From NCBI GenBank assembly GCA_013398055.1, contig VZRS01000313.1, forward strand, positions 613,800 to 677,799: a stretch of DNA of 64,000 bases. Direction: 5' to 3'. The notes below the pieces were generated by a model. The model was not told where the DNA came from, did not search any database, and was given only the letters and a program-made list of their open reading frames with translations. Origin of the DNA: Ifrita kowaldi (lineage: Eukaryota > Chordata > Aves > Passeriformes > Cinclosomatidae). Positions 23,076 through 34,740 of the stretch are shown here, one piece after another. A program made the translations under genes and the position numbers. How positions within the stretch are numbered: position 1 is the first letter of the stretch; each line of letters begins with the position of its first letter.

Positions 23076-26000
23076 AAAAGCTTTAAAACAGCATCTATAG
23101 CTTTCAGATCCCACTCCTCCCTCAAATCAAACTCAAACCTGACACAAAACCTTTTTCTGGCTGCCACATATACAAAACCTATAGATGAAGCTTTAATTGT
23201 GTTCACGTATTAAGACAATTTACAGGAATGGGTCAGATATTAGCAGCAGATCCTCATGTGAAAGGATGCTGCAGGCTTTTCCACCCTCCTCTCTCAGTCA
23301 GGCTCCCCTGGCCAGCCACCCACCCTCCCAGGATTACGGAGAAACCCCCTGGGTCCACCTGGAATGACAGGCAGGAGAAATTACTCACAGGCAGCTACCT
23401 CTGTGACTGTGGTCTGCACTCCCAGGAGTCCATCCAGGAAACAGCCATCTTGGTAAAAGTTGATTTTTCACGGAAACTATAGTGTGAAAGGGTGACTGAG
23501 GTCATGGAGAGCGCATTCCCTCTGGGCTCCCAGGATGGTTAAAGTTTGCATGGCCACTTCCGTGATCAGGGAAGAATCACTGGGGAGATTTCTTTTCATG
23601 GTAGTCCCTTTCTACAAGTTTTGCCACCAAACACCTTCACCAACGCCTGCAAGAGCCTGCTGAGGGTTGAGCACGGTGGTCTAAGATTGACTGCACAGAA
23701 TCACCAGAAAAGCTCAAACTGTAAAGCTCAGAGGAACCAGCAGAGAGGGTGGGTCAGCCCATGGTCACAGAATCACTGACACAGAGTCACCTTTCTGCAC
23801 TCATTTTAGGTGACTGGGTGCACAAAGCCACTGATGTGCAAGCATCTCTCATTGCAGAAGTTGGCTGGAGGGCCTGGGATCAGGTTGGCACACCTGGAGG
23901 CTGCCCAATCCCACCATACTGAGTTCCTGATGTTTTAAAGAAAACAGCACCGCATGCAAGAAATGCGCTGCAGTTCATTTAACCCCTAAAGAACAACTGT
24001 AAACCAGGATTGGAGGTAAGCTGGGAACCTGTTAGCTTAAGGTGTTGGAAAGCGTTCCAGAGAAAAATTAGAAAAATTCAGCTTTTTCCCCTTCAGATCT
24101 AAAACTGTACCTTCATACACTCTAAGGAGTAGCATCCTGGCTGGGCCAAAGGCCACTGTGAGTCACAGGAACCTTGTCTGTGAGCTTTTCTTAGGCTCCT
24201 GAGTAGCTTTGTCTGCACAAATGCTGACTAAAACAAAACAGTTGGGTGAACAACACAAACTTTTTCTATTAAATTTTGCTCACTATTAAAATATGTATCC
24301 ATTTCACCCATGCTGAAAGCCGTGGCATCCTCTTGTCATAAACATTCATGCAAGAAAATAGTACTAGTATATCTTTATGGAAAATTTTATGCACATATAT
24401 ACTGATGACTTTCGTTTTGAAATGTATTTCTTGTGAGGCTTCAGACAAGGAACCTGATGAGGGTTGCATTCATTCACTCTAGGAGCAGAAATAATGCCAT
24501 GTGACAAATCACCATCAAAAATGCAGCTCTGGTGGCAAGTATTTAATATCAGCTAGAGAGTGAAAAACAGCTCACAGGTAGAATCTTTGCAACATTTATC
24601 AAGAATTTTAATAACAAATGCATAAAAAATAATGCAATCTCCTAGCAGTGGCTTGTTAAAACTTGACTGAATCTCAGAATTTCAGCAGAACATTACATTA
24701 AAATTTCAACTGCCAAAGAAAAATAAACCACATTGTTAATGATAATTTATGCAGCAGAATTTCATGCTTTTCAACTTGTTCCACAACCTTAACTATTAGA
24801 AAAAAGTCCCACTTAAAAAGCATATTCTTACAAGCTCCTTCTGTTATGTCACTGACAGTGAAGAGAATGGATGGAGAATGGAAGAGTCCTCACTGACCTC
24901 ATGGCAGCTTGTTTGTTGTGTTGGGGTTTTTTTTATGTAAGAAATACAAAACCAAAGTCTCTCACACTCGATAATTTCCCTAAAAATTCACAGAAAAGGG
25001 TAAATGAAGATGCATGTATTTGCTTTCTCTGGTAAGAAAAATATTATCAAGACATTTATATTCATTAAACAACATATAACTATTTAATATTAATACAGTC
25101 TAGATCATAAAGTGTTCATTGTCAGACCTTCCTACGATTGGTATATGGTGTAACAAAGGTGATTTCCAAAGGCATAGTAGCTCCCAAAAAACCCAAGAAA
25201 TAGCAGAAATTACACAATCCATTATGTAGACACCTCTTCAAACTGTGGATGAAGTGGTTTTCAGTGTGAGTTAGCAGACAGGGACTGAGTACCCATCATG
25301 ATTCATAATATCATCACCCTGTCCTGGGTAGATGTTAGAGGATATGGATTTGCTATTGTTCTGTGTGTAGCTGGAATTCTAGCACAAAAAATAATTGCCA
25401 ACATTCCCACTTTCATGTCATTGCAACATATGTACTGAATTCTTAGGATATTAAAAATACACGTGCTTAATTCCTATTTATTTAACAAAATATCTAACCC
25501 TTTGGGACAACAAGAGCAAAACTTTCCCAAGGTTATAGCCATAATTTATATGGAGATTTCTTCTGCAGTGACAGGCAGTGGCCATAGATTTTCCTGTCTC
25601 TCTCCACCTCCTTCTCTGGTGTCCGTCATGATGAACACCACGAAAGTCTATCTGTCAGTGCCAGGGATTTTACCTGGCAACTGCAAACAGGTCTTAGTAA
25701 AGCTCACAGAAAGGAATAGCTAGGGAATGGAAGACCTTTTTTTGGCTGTTTTTCTCGTACATCCGTCAAGCAGCTTTAGCTACAAGCCTGTTTTCACTCT
25801 CTGTCACACTCTTTGGCTGGGGTTCTTTAAATTAAAAAGGGTTCAAATCTGAAATCCTAGCAAGCCTTAATGATGCCTCTCTATTAACTCTTTTGCTTCC
25901 CCCTTGCTTTGATTACTGCTCTAGTCCTTTATCATTGAGAGGAGACTAGACATTCAAAAGTTCATGTGGAGGAAAAGCCTGCCCAGTGCTGAAATGATGT

Positions 26001-28943
26001 GAAGTGTGATGCCTTTCAGTGAAGGGAAGTCCATGGGAAAAGGTCGCTCCCAAAACATCTCAGCTGCCTTCCCTGGCATTGCCCCGTGTGTGGCAGGGAA
26101 GGGCACTTGTGGTGCTCGCTGGGTGCCTGTGCAAGTCAGGAGACAGAAGGATAGGCTCTGGCAGGTGTCTCAGTGCATAACTCCTGCTGTCCTAAGGGGC
26201 ATAAGCACCCTATCCTTAAATCCAGCATGCAGAGTAAGAGACAAGCCGGGAGTGGGCAGGGAACAAGCACCCCTAAGAACACATGATATTGAATGAAGTA
26301 TTTAGGCAGAAGAAGTGAATTCTCCCTTCTGAGAACCTGATTCACAAGGAAAAGACACCTGGATTTGTTAGCTTGCAATCAAGGCTTTATAAACTCCCTT
26401 GATAACCATGAAGGTGCACTCTCATTAAGGCAGAAATCATCCCTTTTACCCAGCAAAAATCTGCTTTTACACGAGTCTCATTATCCTCATCCTTGACACA
26501 TGAAAGCTCAGCCTCTGCTACTGACACGCAGCCCTCCAGCACCTACTTGGTGCCATGGGCTGCTGCAGGGTGTGATGTACCATCTTTTCCTCAAAACTCT
26601 AAGAGACACCACAGTGCTCCTTAAATTGTCTTGCAGGCCTTGCTAACACAGCTTCAGGCATGCTGAAGGCTCCCCTCCTAAACCAGCTGCTGGGCACCCA
26701 AATAGAATTAGCCTACATCTCAGAAGACCTCACTGTCTTGAGTTAAAGTAACACAAGCTTTTTCTTTCAGGGCCAAAATACAGGTTTTGGCATCTAAACT
26801 AGGTTTAAAAATTCTCTCCGAGATCCAAAAAAGCCTTTCTTATTGCAGTACATTCTAGATGTGTAAGCTAAGTTAAAAATACACCTAGTTCGTATTCCTT
26901 ACTTTTAAATTAACATATGTCATTCTAATGATTTGTCAATTAAATTAATGCAGAGACAAGCATTGTCTTCAAGATTGCATGAAACAATGGAAATGAACTG
27001 TGACTAGATGGATAGGATTGAATAAAAAGTGTTTCTCAGGTGTATGTATGGACATACAGTTTTAACTTCCTTTCCGACTGGAGATATTCTATGATATTCC
27101 CATGAAAAGGAAAGGGAGGCTTGGAGACAAAAAAATGACTGAGACCTTGGTTTAGCCACTGTTTTTTACATGAAAGCAGATCTTGACTTGTGTACAATTA
27201 AGGACTAAGGAGCAATGACATTCTTCCTCCTCTGAGAATGCTGGAAATACCAAATATTAATTTCCTCTTAGTGTGGTCTTCAAACAGATAGCGAGGCAGC
27301 TCTGGGCCCTACATAGGCAAAGGCAGGAAATAAGTAAGTAATTGAGTTCCTAGGAAATGAACCCTGGACATTTTACTTCTCTAGGGCTGCACACCATGTT
27401 CAAGACCATAATCTTTGTGTATGAGCAAGGAAAGTTTGATAAAAACACATGCCCACACATTCTTCTCTGCTTCCTTATTTACACATTTTGTATGTGAACC
27501 AATAAACCACACATTTTTCATCCACACTATTCATATTGAGCAGAGTCATGACAGATTACTGCAGACTGGTAAAAGCTTTCTGTGGAAAATTTTAACCCAT
27601 CTGGAGTGTTGAAGATCACCTGATTGTTTCGAGATATTTTTAGTAAGAATGATAGTTGGTCTTTAAATTAAAAATTAAAAATCTCCATGCTTTGCCAGAT
27701 GCTTTTACTAACTTGTCAAGAACTTCACATTTTTCCCTGTTGGCGATAATCGGATGGTTTGAGGCTTAAGTGTTTACTGGAAGACAAAATATGGTTTATT
27801 CTGTGCCTCATAGCCAGTTTACGTATACTTCTCCATCTTGATGATAGCTCTATAAACCATACAATTTGGTGGAATAGGAAATAATTATCTGATTTAGGCT
27901 GTAGCAAAGCATAATAATATTGTTTCACTCTGGAAAGCATTATGGGGTCAGTATATGAAATTTTTTATTTTTATATTCTAATCAATTATTGTTGATTTTA
28001 CCTGCACGGAAAGTATCCTATAGGCAAGGACCTGAGCCTAATCAGCATGAACCAGTACACAAGTTTAAAACTATACAGAAATGTACTGTGAAACCCAAAT
28101 TTATTGGTCCATTTTTTAAAAAGTCACATTTCAAACCTTTAGTGATCCACAGAAATAGGCCATGCCAATGTGAACTTTTTCATATTGGTTTCCTAGTGTT
28201 GTTGCAAGTGGGATTTCAGCACCCTCAGTGTCTTACCTGAAGTGTCTCATCTGCATCTCACCTGCTGAAGGTAATGGCAAAACATCAGTAAGATGATGAG
28301 GGACTTGTGGTTTTCTTTAGGTGGGTGCCTACCACAAGGATTTACCTTATTTCCAACAGTGAATCCATGATAATGGTGTATGGGTAACACCATCCTGAAA
28401 GGATTACACTTTGCAAGATGTGAGGTGTGGTTTTCATTTCCTGTTCCCATTTCTACTGACCCTTTTTTCTCAGTTCCTTTCCTTTCCTCTTTTATGGTTT
28501 TCCTTCTTTAGCTCAGTTTTAATCAAAACTTACCCTTAATTCATCATATCTATTTAGTATTCCAGGTGTCCTGTTCCTGCCTTGCTCTCTAGCCCTGTTC
28601 TACCAGGAGTTCTTTGAGCACTGTTTAGTGTTCAAGAGAAGACTTGGCAGTAAAGACTTGGCACCAAGAAAACTTAGTGCTTCTGTACCGTGACCTTGAG
28701 GTACCTCTAATATGTTAACAAATATCAGAAATACTCATTAAACAGTTAAGGAAAATATCTGAGGATGCAAAACTACGAATTTGGGCCAGAAGGTGAATCA
28801 GAGGCAGAGCTGGGAGCACCCCAGGCTTGTGTGCCTTGCCTTCCGTTCAATGACTTTTGCTCCTTATGTCTGCAGTGACTTGCATCTGGAAAGCTCCGTA
28901 TACACCCAAGTCCATGCCTCTAAGAAGTAGAAAGCACTGCATT

Positions 28944-28967
28944 TATCTCTATCTCTATCTCTATCTC
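28944..28967. repeat. (TATCTC)4 hexanucleotide repeat
   Basis: Four perfect TATCTC units occur in tandem. Confidence 0.9.
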
Positions 28968-31540
28968 TGCTGCACACGTACAGGAAGATTTATAACTTGT
29001 ATATATTATAAGGGCATATCCAGAGGCAAAGGTAAGCAGATCCCTTGGTCAGAGATGTCACAATGCTTCAGAGCGCTGTGGTTTGTTTCTTCCCCACAAC
29101 CTTGAAATTCAGACTAGATACAGAAAAAGGTTCCCTCAAATTAATCTAAGCCAATACCTATTGACACTGACATAATGCAAAATGTGTGATAATTTGCTTT
29201 TCAGAGCAAAACTGAGACCATAACCCAACTTCACCAAATACAAACTTTGTTTTGCTTTGATTTTTAGAGAAACATCCAAAGCTTCCTACACACCCACAAC
29301 AGGTATTCAAAGTGAAAGCCAACAGCAACTGTTTGCACACATCTTTGCTAAGTAAAACTGCAGTCATTATGCAGTTCTTTTTCTGTTTCTTGCATTACCC
29401 TTTACAGTATATTGCCTTCTTGATTCTCTGCTACCAGCTGTACGTATTCTTTGAAATCCAAGTCTTCATACTTAATCCAGAGGGTATGAGTACTAAGTCT
29501 GTACCATCATACTGTGTGAAGTAATGATAATTAGAAATTAATCAACTATTTTTAGCCTAACTTTATCTTTAGTATCAATATTAGAACACAAGAAAATTTT
29601 TAAAAAATTAATCTCCCAGAAAACAAGTCTTCTGCAGAAAATTATTGTAAAAGAGCTAAAGGAAGCAATGAAAAATGAAACCTTTTCCCTAGTGTTTTAA
29701 TTGATGTCTGGAAAAAACAGTCTTTTGTAAAGTTGTATTTAAGTTCATTATTACATTTCCCAGTTAGTTTTGCAATGCTGTAGAAAGTCTTCTATTTTCT
29801 AGTATATCCTGCATAATGATACAATGTCTCTTACAAAGACAATTAGCAATCTTTGCATATCAAAATGCATATCTGAATGAATTTTTATCTGATATGCAGG
29901 TGTCACACAGATTGTGGAAACAGTAAGAAAGTAGGTACATTTTTATTTCCATAGGAGTAGATATTCTGCTGTCCCATATCTGCAAAGCTAAAAGGATATT
30001 CTTTATCTTTTCAAGCATTAAAGAAACGTTGAATAATTCATTTCTAGAAGTATTAACTCTACAAAAATATATGAAAAAAATCTCTTATTAGTTTCCCAGT
30101 TAGAAGACATTTCAAATCTTTCTCAGATACTAATTTTACAAATGTAATGTCCTTGGGAAATGAAACTCAATGCCTGCTTCTCTAATCGGACTTGACTCTC
30201 TGTTTACTTTATGTGTTTCTGCCTATTCTGTCGTTGAGATAAATAGATGAAATTCCTGAATAGTAGCAGAATGGTAATTATTAGTGGCTATTATAGGAGT
30301 TTAAATCACTACTGAATTCTTGGATTAACTTTATAGTATGCTTAAAAACACTGGATAGGAGGGAGACATGGGAAAGAGAGACAATGGGGCATTAAACTGT
30401 TTTTTCTTCAAACCTAAAAATTTAGAGTTATTTAAAAAATGAAAAGGTGGACGGAGGAATCTAGTTTTTGCTGCTTTTCCAGCTAGTCTGCATCTTGGCA
30501 GGTATAGATTCATCACTAAGGAGAGACTGAAAAGTTTTACCTTTGCTCTCCTTTTATGATGTATCTTTTCAAAAGACCGAGTCACTCAGGAAATGAAAAA
30601 TCATCTTTGTTGAACTGGATAACAGTTGCGATTTATTTCTCAGGTATTCTGAGCACCTTCTGTGACTTACTCAGCATGCTGGTCTTTGAGGTGAGATTAG
30701 GGTACTTGCCACTAACCAGGCTTGGGACCCCAACCTGGTGTGAGGTGAACATACTTTCTTTATTCCAAAGCCCTGAGGAGAAAAAAAAAAAACAGACACC
30801 TCAGAATGTGTTGGAAGAAGAATCACATGAGGAATTTTAACAGACACAAGGCCACTATTCTGTAAAATAAACTTCTGCAACGATCAGATTGAGCTCTTCA
30901 TTCCTGTGGTGTTTTTCATGCAGGTAGAAGAATTTCTCTGCATGTTTTAGGCTTGCCACTTTAGAGAGCAATGTCCCCAAGGCAGGGACTGGCCCCCGGT
31001 GGGGCTTGGTAGAGTGCCTGCCTGTCCCAGTGAGGACCTGCTCCCAGCTGGCCTGCAGACACCAGAGCACCCTCTGAACCACCATCGCTGCCCACAGCCC
31101 TCCTGATGAAACCTAAAAGCTTTAAGTTCGATAGCAGAAAAGATAGCAGGATGAAGTGAAACAAAGAAAAAGAACAGTGCACAAGACAAAACCTAGATAA
31201 TTTTAATGGCAGAAGCAAAGATGTTAATTCATACTCTCTATCGATCGCTTTATATAAACAGTGTGTCAATAGACCAGAACAATATAGGGAGAAAGTTGTG
31301 AAAGACTGGGAAGAAAATAGAGGGAAGGGTAGGGAAGGGATATCACAGTGCCCAGGAAACAGTTCTTACATTAGGAAGGGAATAAATCATGCATCTTCAT
31401 CAGAGAATACTACGGTAGAAATCTGTCAGTAAAGGATGCTGGAGGTCTGTAGGTGAAAACAACACCTGTCTGGCCAGAAAATAGGTATAGCAAAGTCAGC
31501 AGTGTGGTGGAAGCTCTACTCCATCTCCTCATCTTGCTGG

Positions 31541-31561
31541 GAGATTGAGATTGAGATTGAG
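31541..31561. repeat. (GAGATT)3 hexanucleotide repeat
   Basis: Three perfect GAGATT units plus a partial fourth (GAG). Confidence 0.85.
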
Positions 31562-32286
31562 TGGGAATTTTATTCTCTGTACCCAAAGCTTAGTGTCTGT
31601 GCTTGAATAACCCTGGGGTGCCACTTCAACTGGTCCTGGAACTACAAGAAACTGGACTGCAACCAACAGCCCTTTTGATAAAGACTACTGAACATACATG
31701 GGATGTTAGTACCACGATTTTCAGTAGCTAACAACCTGAATTTGATTAAAGTCAGTAACTTAGAAGGAAAAGGTACCATATCCTATTACCAATCCTCTGA
31801 GCCAGGTCCCCATCTGCTAGTATATTAATGGCTGCTCTGCAGATTAGTGACTGGTGTCCCTCCATCCCTCCTTTTTTATTTTCTGCTGTAGAAACGAGAG
31901 GAATTTCCCTGTCTATACTCATGTCCCATGGGAAGCTGCAAATAAGAAGCTCATTTTACTGTTTACACTAAATTATATCATGCAGTTATTGCCCTATTTA
32001 TTTCCTTTCTGTATCTTCATCAATTTTATAAATTGAAAATATATTGGCAGGGAATAATTCTGGTTTTGACATCTAACTTGTGCAATGTGTCAGCAAAGGA
32101 AGCATGAATTGTTTTTCTTTTTGAAATAGGTATTCAAAATGCAACCCACAGGACTCAGGACTACTTTTTGTATTGGAGAGGCACAGAAAAGGCATATGTG
32201 GTTATTACATTTTACTGTGATGTCAAATATGTATATATGGACAGAAGAACACTTAGGAGACAGCGATATGCAATTAGTTACCCAGA

Positions 32287-32375
32287 AATATTATTATTAT
32301 TATGAGAATTTTTAAAGCATTTTTTTATCATGAGAATTATTATTAGAGGATTTATGAGAATTTTGAGAATTATTA
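32287..32375. repeat. ATT-rich low-complexity tract with four TGAGAATT copies
   Basis: A short (ATT)n run at about 32289-32302 is followed by TGAGAATT at 32303-32310, 32331-32338, 32355-32362 and 32364-32371, separated by T/A-rich spacers. It looks like a slipped and diverged minisatellite. Confidence 0.7.
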
Positions 32376-34360
32376 CAATATTTTTTTCTTGTTTATCATG
32401 ATATCAAACAGCACAGTATTATGATTTTACTTTCCAATATTGCTGAAAGTGTAAATAGTGGTTGCAGTAAGTTCCCTGTCCATTTTAAAGGTACACATCA
32501 TTAAAAAGCCAAAATATATATATACCTGCAGATCATTCCTGCTATATTCTGCAAAGCTCTTCTGAAAATGGCCAGTCTTTACCACTCCTAAAGTATCTCC
32601 ATCTGAAGTCCAGAACGCCGGGGAGCAGTTTTTTTAAGCCGCATTTCGGGTTGGAAGACTTGTCTTTAAACTGACTAATGAACTCAGTGTGATGTCTGAT
32701 GCTGGTTGGCAGCAGCAACACGGTGGGGGCTGCATTGTGCTATTCTTAGAGCACTACCCACAAGAGCTGGGCTAAGGCTGGAATTCCTGCTCTACCTTTT
32801 ACCCCAAGGAATGCCAAATACTTACAGCTGGTAGACTCCAGGTAAGTGGATGAGGCAATTATCTGCAGATTTAAACAGAAGACATCTACCCCCTGTGCTG
32901 TGTTGCTGTGTGCTTGTGTAATGGTTGGCTGTCAGACTCAGAGGGCTCCTCCCCTGCTGCCCGCTTGGAAATACTGAAATGTAGTTACCTCTAGGACAGC
33001 CATATGAAAAAAGCCAAACTCATAGAATCACTAGTTGGAAATGACCTTGAAGATGTATAGATGCTGTTGCAGATGAGGGAATTTTTTTACATAGACACCA
33101 AAGCAATGCTTAGTACTCAAATGCTTCTATGGATTATTTCCAAATCCATGGAAAACAAGTTTTTGAGATTTCAGCTATGTTTCCACAGCTTTTTGTACAG
33201 AGAAACAACCTTATTTACTTGTACCAGTTTCTGCCTAATTTTGTGTCTGAAAAATGATCACTCTGAGCCTATCACTTCAATCTACTAGTGTTCCACAGAT
33301 TTATGAATGCCTTATTGTGAGAGAGGGAGAACTTGTAATCCTTACTCTTCTAGGGATGAACTGCTGCTAAAATCTCAAGATTGAAATCCTCTGAGATGTC
33401 TGACCCGTGTTTTGGAAATAAATGGAGGTTAGGAGTTGCAAAAGAGGAGTGAAATCCCTCAAAGGCCTTTCAACCACGTGGCTTTCTCTGGACCATGGCA
33501 AAGCAGAGAACTAAATCTCGATGCTCTCATTCTGTGCCTTAGCCAGTAGGCCATCATTTGTCTCTAACAGTAAAGGGGGATGAATTGGATCAAGCAGGTT
33601 ATAAACAAGTGTTTACAACCTCAGGCTAAGTTGTAGGTCAACTTTGCAATCAGCTCAAGGCCAGGATTTTACTTGGAGCCTTCAGAGTAAAGGCACAAGT
33701 AAATGTGTCTGGAAAATAGAACAGAAGATAAAAATACAAAGTTATGCAGGATTTTTTAAATTTTTGTTAAAATTATTCAACTTGGTTTACCACTTCTAGT
33801 GATTATGACTATACTGCTGAATTAAAAAAAGAAAAAAAAAAATCTCAACGGATTTATTGGAAATGAAATTTCCTAGTTAGAGACTAGCTTGGTCGACTGT
33901 GTTCTGGGTTCAATTTTTATCCTTATTCCAATGAGCTTCGCAGTGACTGGAGGCATATGGCATTTTGTCAAACCAAGGACAGTAGAAATAACATAAACCT
34001 ATTTTTACTCCTGAAAGTACAAGACTTTGGGTCACTTTGTCCATAGACTTTGCTAGAAGCAAAGTAATTATGTCATTTTCATATTATAAGATACATCCAA
34101 GCCACACATCTTCGTAAATGCAGCCTGGAGAATGATGCTTTCTCTTTAAGGGAGGATGTTGCAGGAAACAGACAATGCCACTTGCAAAAGAGTCATCTAC
34201 AAAACTCAAATACACCTGCATTATGGAAGAAAAACCACTCCCACTTACTTCTGTTAACTGTGCTAATTGCTGGTCTAGCCACTAATCTTTCAGACAAGCT
34301 TTATGCATTACAAAAAGAAGAAAAAAGTGAAAAAAGAGCTTTTGTTATGCTTGACTGTTT
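32376..34360. other. Unique intergenic DNA, apart from a short CR1 tail
   Basis: It contains the CR1 3' remnant at 33020-33056 and an A-rich run at about 33826-33842. No gene or RNA was recognised, and the short frames are unsupported. Confidence 0.6.
33020..33056 (-). mobile_element. CR1 LINE 3' tail, very short remnant
   Basis: The sequence from CATAGAATCA through GTTGGAAATGACCTTGAAGAT is the reverse complement of the characteristic CR1 end (ATCTTCAAGGTC, then TTCCAAC, then GATTCTATG). Only the last few tens of bases are present, with one ATTCTATG-type terminal repeat. Extreme 5' truncation is usual for CR1 insertions. Similarity is lost after 33056. Confidence 0.6.
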
Positions 34361-34364
34361 TAGC

Positions 34365-34740
34365 TCAGAATTTAGAATTGTTTAGGTTGGGAAAGACCTC
34401 TCAGATAATCAAGTCCAACCATTAACCCAGCACTGCCAAGTCCACCACTGAGCCATGCCCCCAAGTGCTACATCTGCGTGTCTTTTAAACACCTCCAGGG
34501 ATGGTGGCTCCGCCGCTTCCCTGGGCAGCTTGTTCCGGTGCTTGACAACCTTTTCAGTGAAGACATTTTTCCTAATACCCAACCTAAACCTCCCCTGGTG
34601 GAACTTGAGGCCGTTTCCTCCTTTCAGGCAGCTGTAGAGAGCAATGAGGTCAGCCTTGAGTCTCCTTTTCTCCAGACTAAACACTCCCAGCTCCCTCAGC
34701 CGCTCCTCATAAGACTTTTGCTCCAGACCCTTCACCACTA
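34365..34740 (-). mobile_element. CR1 LINE, 5'-truncated 3' end (CR1-J/X-like)
   Basis: Read on the minus strand, this is the 3' end of a CR1 non-LTR retrotransposon. It runs from the C-terminal end of the endonuclease/reverse-transcriptase ORF into the 3' tail. One minus-strand frame is still open (34409-34762). It shows the family's C-terminal pattern YEERLREL, FSLEKRRL, RFRLGIRK and LPREAAEPPSLEVFK. The tail includes ATTAACCCAGCACTGCCAAG in plus orientation, then the closing GTTGGACT/CCAACCTAAAC-type segment and two 8-bp end repeats (ATTCTAAATTCTGA on the minus strand). Only about 380 bp of the roughly 4.5-kb element remain, so it cannot move. The subfamily name is from memory of the tail sequence. 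Confidence 0.92.

Larger units (their letters stand above)
23076..32286. other. Unique intergenic DNA without a supported gene
   Basis: No open frame exceeds about 100 codons and none is recognisable. Simple repeats lie at 28944-28967 and 31541-31561. A GC-richer patch at about 30960-31100 gives three overlapping minus-strand frames, which are compositional. The rest is AT-rich complex sequence. Confidence 0.6.

Noticed and set aside
23690..23800. CACAGAATCAC-type sequences suggesting a CR1 tail
   Set aside because: The rest of the CR1 closing segment is absent, so the match is too short.
25780..25870. GGTTCAAATC resembling a tRNA B box
   Set aside because: No upstream A box, acceptor stem or cloverleaf can be formed around it.
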